A stretch of DNA of 16,359 nt, from the NCBI GenBank assembly GCA_044225155.1, contig JBGAJB010000058.1:1-16359 (forward strand), given 5' to 3'. Under the pieces are notes generated by a model. It made no database searches, was not told the DNA's origin, and saw nothing but the letters and a program-made list of their open reading frames with translations. Below, piece after piece: positions 14,340 through 16,359 of the stretch. The position numbers and the translations under genes are program-made. The first letter of the stretch is position 1. Each line of letters opens with the position of its first letter. The stretch is from CAYMBL01 sp044225155 (GTDB lineage: Bacteria; Planctomycetota; Phycisphaerae; UBA1845; Fen-1342).

Positions 14340-16359
14340 ATGCGAGCGGTTCGCGCGGCCTGGTTGCCCGCCGCGCTGTTGATTCTTGTGTCGCTCATGG
14401 CCGCCGGGTTCTGGCAAGGCGCGCGGCGGGCGTCCGCCGCTTCGGCGTCCCAGGAACTGCGGGCCAATCAGGGTCCGCGCCCCGGCGCGGCGAGTTCGCC
14501 GATCGCCGATCCGCGTGATCCCGCCGAACCGGAGGCGGACGCCGGCGAGTTGATCCCGCGCCGTCTGCTCTTCGGCAATCCGGAGCGGGCGTTTCCCAAG
14601 CTCAGCCCCGAGGGCAAGCAACTCGCCTATCTCGCTCCGGACAATGGCGTGCTGAATCTCTGGATCGCGCCGGTCGCCTCGCCGGGAGCGGGCAAGCCGG
14701 TCACGAATGATCGGCGGCGCGGCATCCGTCAGTACTACTGGGCCTTTACGTCGCAACACCTGCTCTATCTCCAGGACAAGGCCGGCGACGAGAACTGGCG
14801 CGTCTACTGCGTCGACGTGGCCACGCGCGAAGTTCGCGACCTGACGCCGCTGGAAAACGTGCAAGCCCGGATGCAGCAGCTCAGCGCGCAGGCGCCGAAC
14901 GAAGTGCTGATCGCGCTCAACCAACGCGACGCGCGCGTCCATGACCTCTTCCGCGTCAACATCCTTACCGGCGAGCGAACGCTCGTCGCGCAGAACGATC
15001 TGAATTTCGATCTCTGGATCACCGACGATCAGCTTCGCGCCCGCATGGGCTTTCAGACGACTTCCGACGGCGGTGCGGACATCTACGAACAGAACAACGG
15101 CCAGTGGCGGCTCAGCGAGCACATCGATTCCGACGACGCCCTGACAACCAGCCCGATCGGCTTCGACCGCAGCGGTGACACGCTCTATCTGCTCGACAGC
15201 CGGGGGCGAAACACGGCCGCGCTCGTCGCGAAGAATCTGAAAACGGGCGAGCGCCGCTTGCTGGCCGAGGACGCCCTGGCTGACGCCGGCGCGCCGCTGA
15301 TTCACCCGGTCGACAAGACCGTGCAGGCGGTTTCGTTTGAATATGACCGTGTGAAATGGCGAGCGCTCGACGGCAACGTCGAGTCGGACATGTCGCGTTT
15401 GCTCGCGCTGACCCGCGGCGATTTTGCCGTCATGAGCCGCACCCTCGACGACAAGCAGTGGCTGGTCGCGACTTATTCCGACGATGCGCCCGCCCAATTT
15501 TTCCGCTATATGCGCCCGTCGGGCCGGACGCAGTTCCTGTTCAGCGAACAGCCCGAATTGGCGCGGCACGTCCTGGCTCGCACGGAGCCGGTGATGATCA
15601 CATCGCGCGACGGCCTGAAGCTGGTCAGCTACCTGACCCTCCCGCCGCGCATTCGCCTCACGGCCGATCATCGCCCACCGCGGCCGCTGCCGATGGTGTT
15701 GCTGGTGCATGGCGGACCGTGGGCGCGTGATCGCTGGGGGCTCGGCGCGATGCCGCAATGGCTGGCCGATCGCGGTTACGCGGTGCTCAGCGTGAATTAC
15801 CGCGGCTCGACCGGCTTCGGGAAGAACTTCCTGAACGCGGGGGATCGCGAGTGGGCCGGCAAGATGCACGACGATCTGCTCGATGCCGTGCAGTGGGCGA
15901 TTCAGCGGCGCATCGCCGATCCGGCCCGCATCGGCATCATGGGCGGCAGCTACGGCGGATATGCGACGCTCGTGGGGCTGGCGTTCACGCCCGACGTCTT
16001 CGCTTGCGGAGTGGACATCGTCGGTCCGTCAAACCTCGTGACACTGCTCGATTCCATTCCGCCTTACTGGACGCCGATGCTCGACCGCTTCGCGCGGCGC
16101 GTCGGCGATCCGCGCACCGAAGACGGACGGGCGCTATTGAAGGAGCGCTCGCCGCTGACGCGCGTCGATGCAATTCGCAAGCCGCTGCTGATTGGTCAGG
16201 GGGCGAATGATCCGCGCGTGAAACAGTCGGAATCCGACCAGATTGTGAAAGCGCTGGACGGCAAAGGAATCCCTGTCACCTACGTCCTTTATCCCGACGA
16301 GGGACACGGTTTCGCGCGGCCCGAAAACCGGCTCTCGTTCTATGCGGTAACCGAGGCGT
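14340..16359 (+). CDS. Exported S9 (prolyl oligopeptidase) family serine peptidase, 3' end cut by window
   Basis: ATG 14340 follows GGAG (14330-14333) by 6 nt. At least 673 residues are present and the frame is still open at the window edge; homologues usually end about 15-25 residues after the ENRLSFYAVTEA segment seen here. A hydrophobic N-terminal segment (about 8-24) acts as signal peptide or membrane anchor, so the enzyme is probably periplasmic. Residues about 75-430 form a beta-propeller-like region (FPKLSPEGKQLAYLAPDNG, LLYLQDKAGDENWRVYCVDV, GFDRSGDTLYLLDSRG). The alpha/beta-hydrolase domain follows, with LLVHGGPWARD, VNYRGSTGFGKNFLNAGDRE and MHDDLLDAVQW. The catalytic triad is Ser537 (GGSYGGY), Asp624 (GANDPRV) and His656 (DEGHGF). 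Family role: hydrolysis of oligopeptides, often dipeptidyl- or acylaminoacyl-peptidase-like; the substrate is unknown. The long antisense ORF in the same interval is a shadow. Confidence 0.93.
   Translation, partial: MRAVRAAWLPAALLILVSLMAAGFWQGARRASAASASQELRANQGPRPGAASSPIADPRDPAEPEADAGELIPRRLLFGNPERAFPKLSPEGKQLAYLAPDNGVLNLWIAPVASPGAGKPVTNDRRRGIRQYYWAFTSQHLLYLQDKAGDENWRVYCVDVATREVRDLTPLENVQARMQQLSAQAPNEVLIALNQRDARVHDLFRVNILTGERTLVAQNDLNFDLWITDDQLRARMGFQTTSDGGADIYEQNNGQWRLSEHIDSDDALTTSPIGFDRSGDTLYLLDSRGRNTAALVAKNLKTGERRLLAEDALADAGAPLIHPVDKTVQAVSFEYDRVKWRALDGNVESDMSRLLALTRGDFAVMSRTLDDKQWLVATYSDDAPAQFFRYMRPSGRTQFLFSEQPELARHVLARTEPVMITSRDGLKLVSYLTLPPRIRLTADHRPPRPLPMVLLVHGGPWARDRWGLGAMPQWLADRGYAVLSVNYRGSTGFGKNFLNAGDREWAGKMHDDLLDAVQWAIQRRIADPARIGIMGGSYGGYATLVGLAFTPDVFACGVDIVGPSNLVTLLDSIPPYWTPMLDRFARRVGDPRTEDGRALLKERSPLTRVDAIRKPLLIGQGANDPRVKQSESDQIVKALDGKGIPVTYVLYPDEGHGFARPENRLSFYAVTEA

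Noticed and set aside
14304..15869. 521-codon minus-strand open frame opposite the S9 peptidase
   Set aside because: The plus strand has the catalytic triad, signal segment and ribosome site; the antisense product has no family features.
1..16359. CRISPR array, tRNA/rRNA gene, insertion sequence, prophage or integrase
   Set aside because: I read both strands for regular spaced repeats, cloverleaf-like segments, transposase or integrase motifs and terminal inverted repeats with target duplications, and found none.

Overview
The window (about 60% G+C) looks like chromosome from a diderm bacterium of the Planctomycetota, possibly the Phycisphaerae side. The lineage call rests on three things: a zinc-ribbon protein with the Cys-x2-Cys-Gly-Tyr-Asp-Leu-Arg-Gly...Cys-Pro-Glu-Cys-Gly signature common in planctomycetes, a Tat-exported Gfo/Idh/MocA-type enzyme of the GH109 kind, and an LptD-like outer-membrane protein, which implies an LPS-type outer membrane. 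No rRNA, tRNA, CRISPR array, transposase or phage gene was seen.

Layout. 1-330: C-terminal end of an unrecognised protein (+). 563-1954: Tat-exported GH109-like enzyme (-), divergent from 2149-4708, a two-gene unit of cyclophilin PPIase and a membrane-anchored MutS-family ATPase (+). 4831-6639: two exported proteins in tandem, a DUF2092-like lipoprotein and a protein with three DUF6515-like repeats plus a YbaY-like domain. A perfect hairpin follows, then 6722-7213, a two-helix membrane protein with a C-terminal zinc ribbon. 7306-10291: LptD-like protein, split by one frameshift, with a good sigma70-type promoter candidate overlapping the stop of the preceding gene. 10382-11489: chorismate synthase (aroC) broken by many small indels. 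11621-12577: TPR lipoprotein whose 3' end is also frame-disrupted. A double hairpin separates it from the convergent 12670-13113 (conserved-looking hypothetical, -), followed by 13335-14114, an ALG5/DPM1-like GT2 glycosyltransferase (-). Divergent from that is 14340 to the window end, an exported S9 prolyl-oligopeptidase-family peptidase (+) missing only its last residues.

How the genes fit. The window is mostly envelope and housekeeping functions: an LPS-transport porin, lipoproteins, exported enzymes, a lipid-linked sugar transferase and protein folding. Apart from adjacent pairs I see no single pathway and no convincing undescribed multi-gene system.

The most notable signal is the clustering of reading-frame breaks: one near 7740, at least six between 10600 and 11090, and two or more between 12320 and 12560. 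All other genes are uninterrupted. The breaks are single-base events, several in homopolymers or CG-repeats, and the right protein family continues in the next frame. I favour locally poor consensus sequence over genuine gene decay, but the sequence alone cannot decide.
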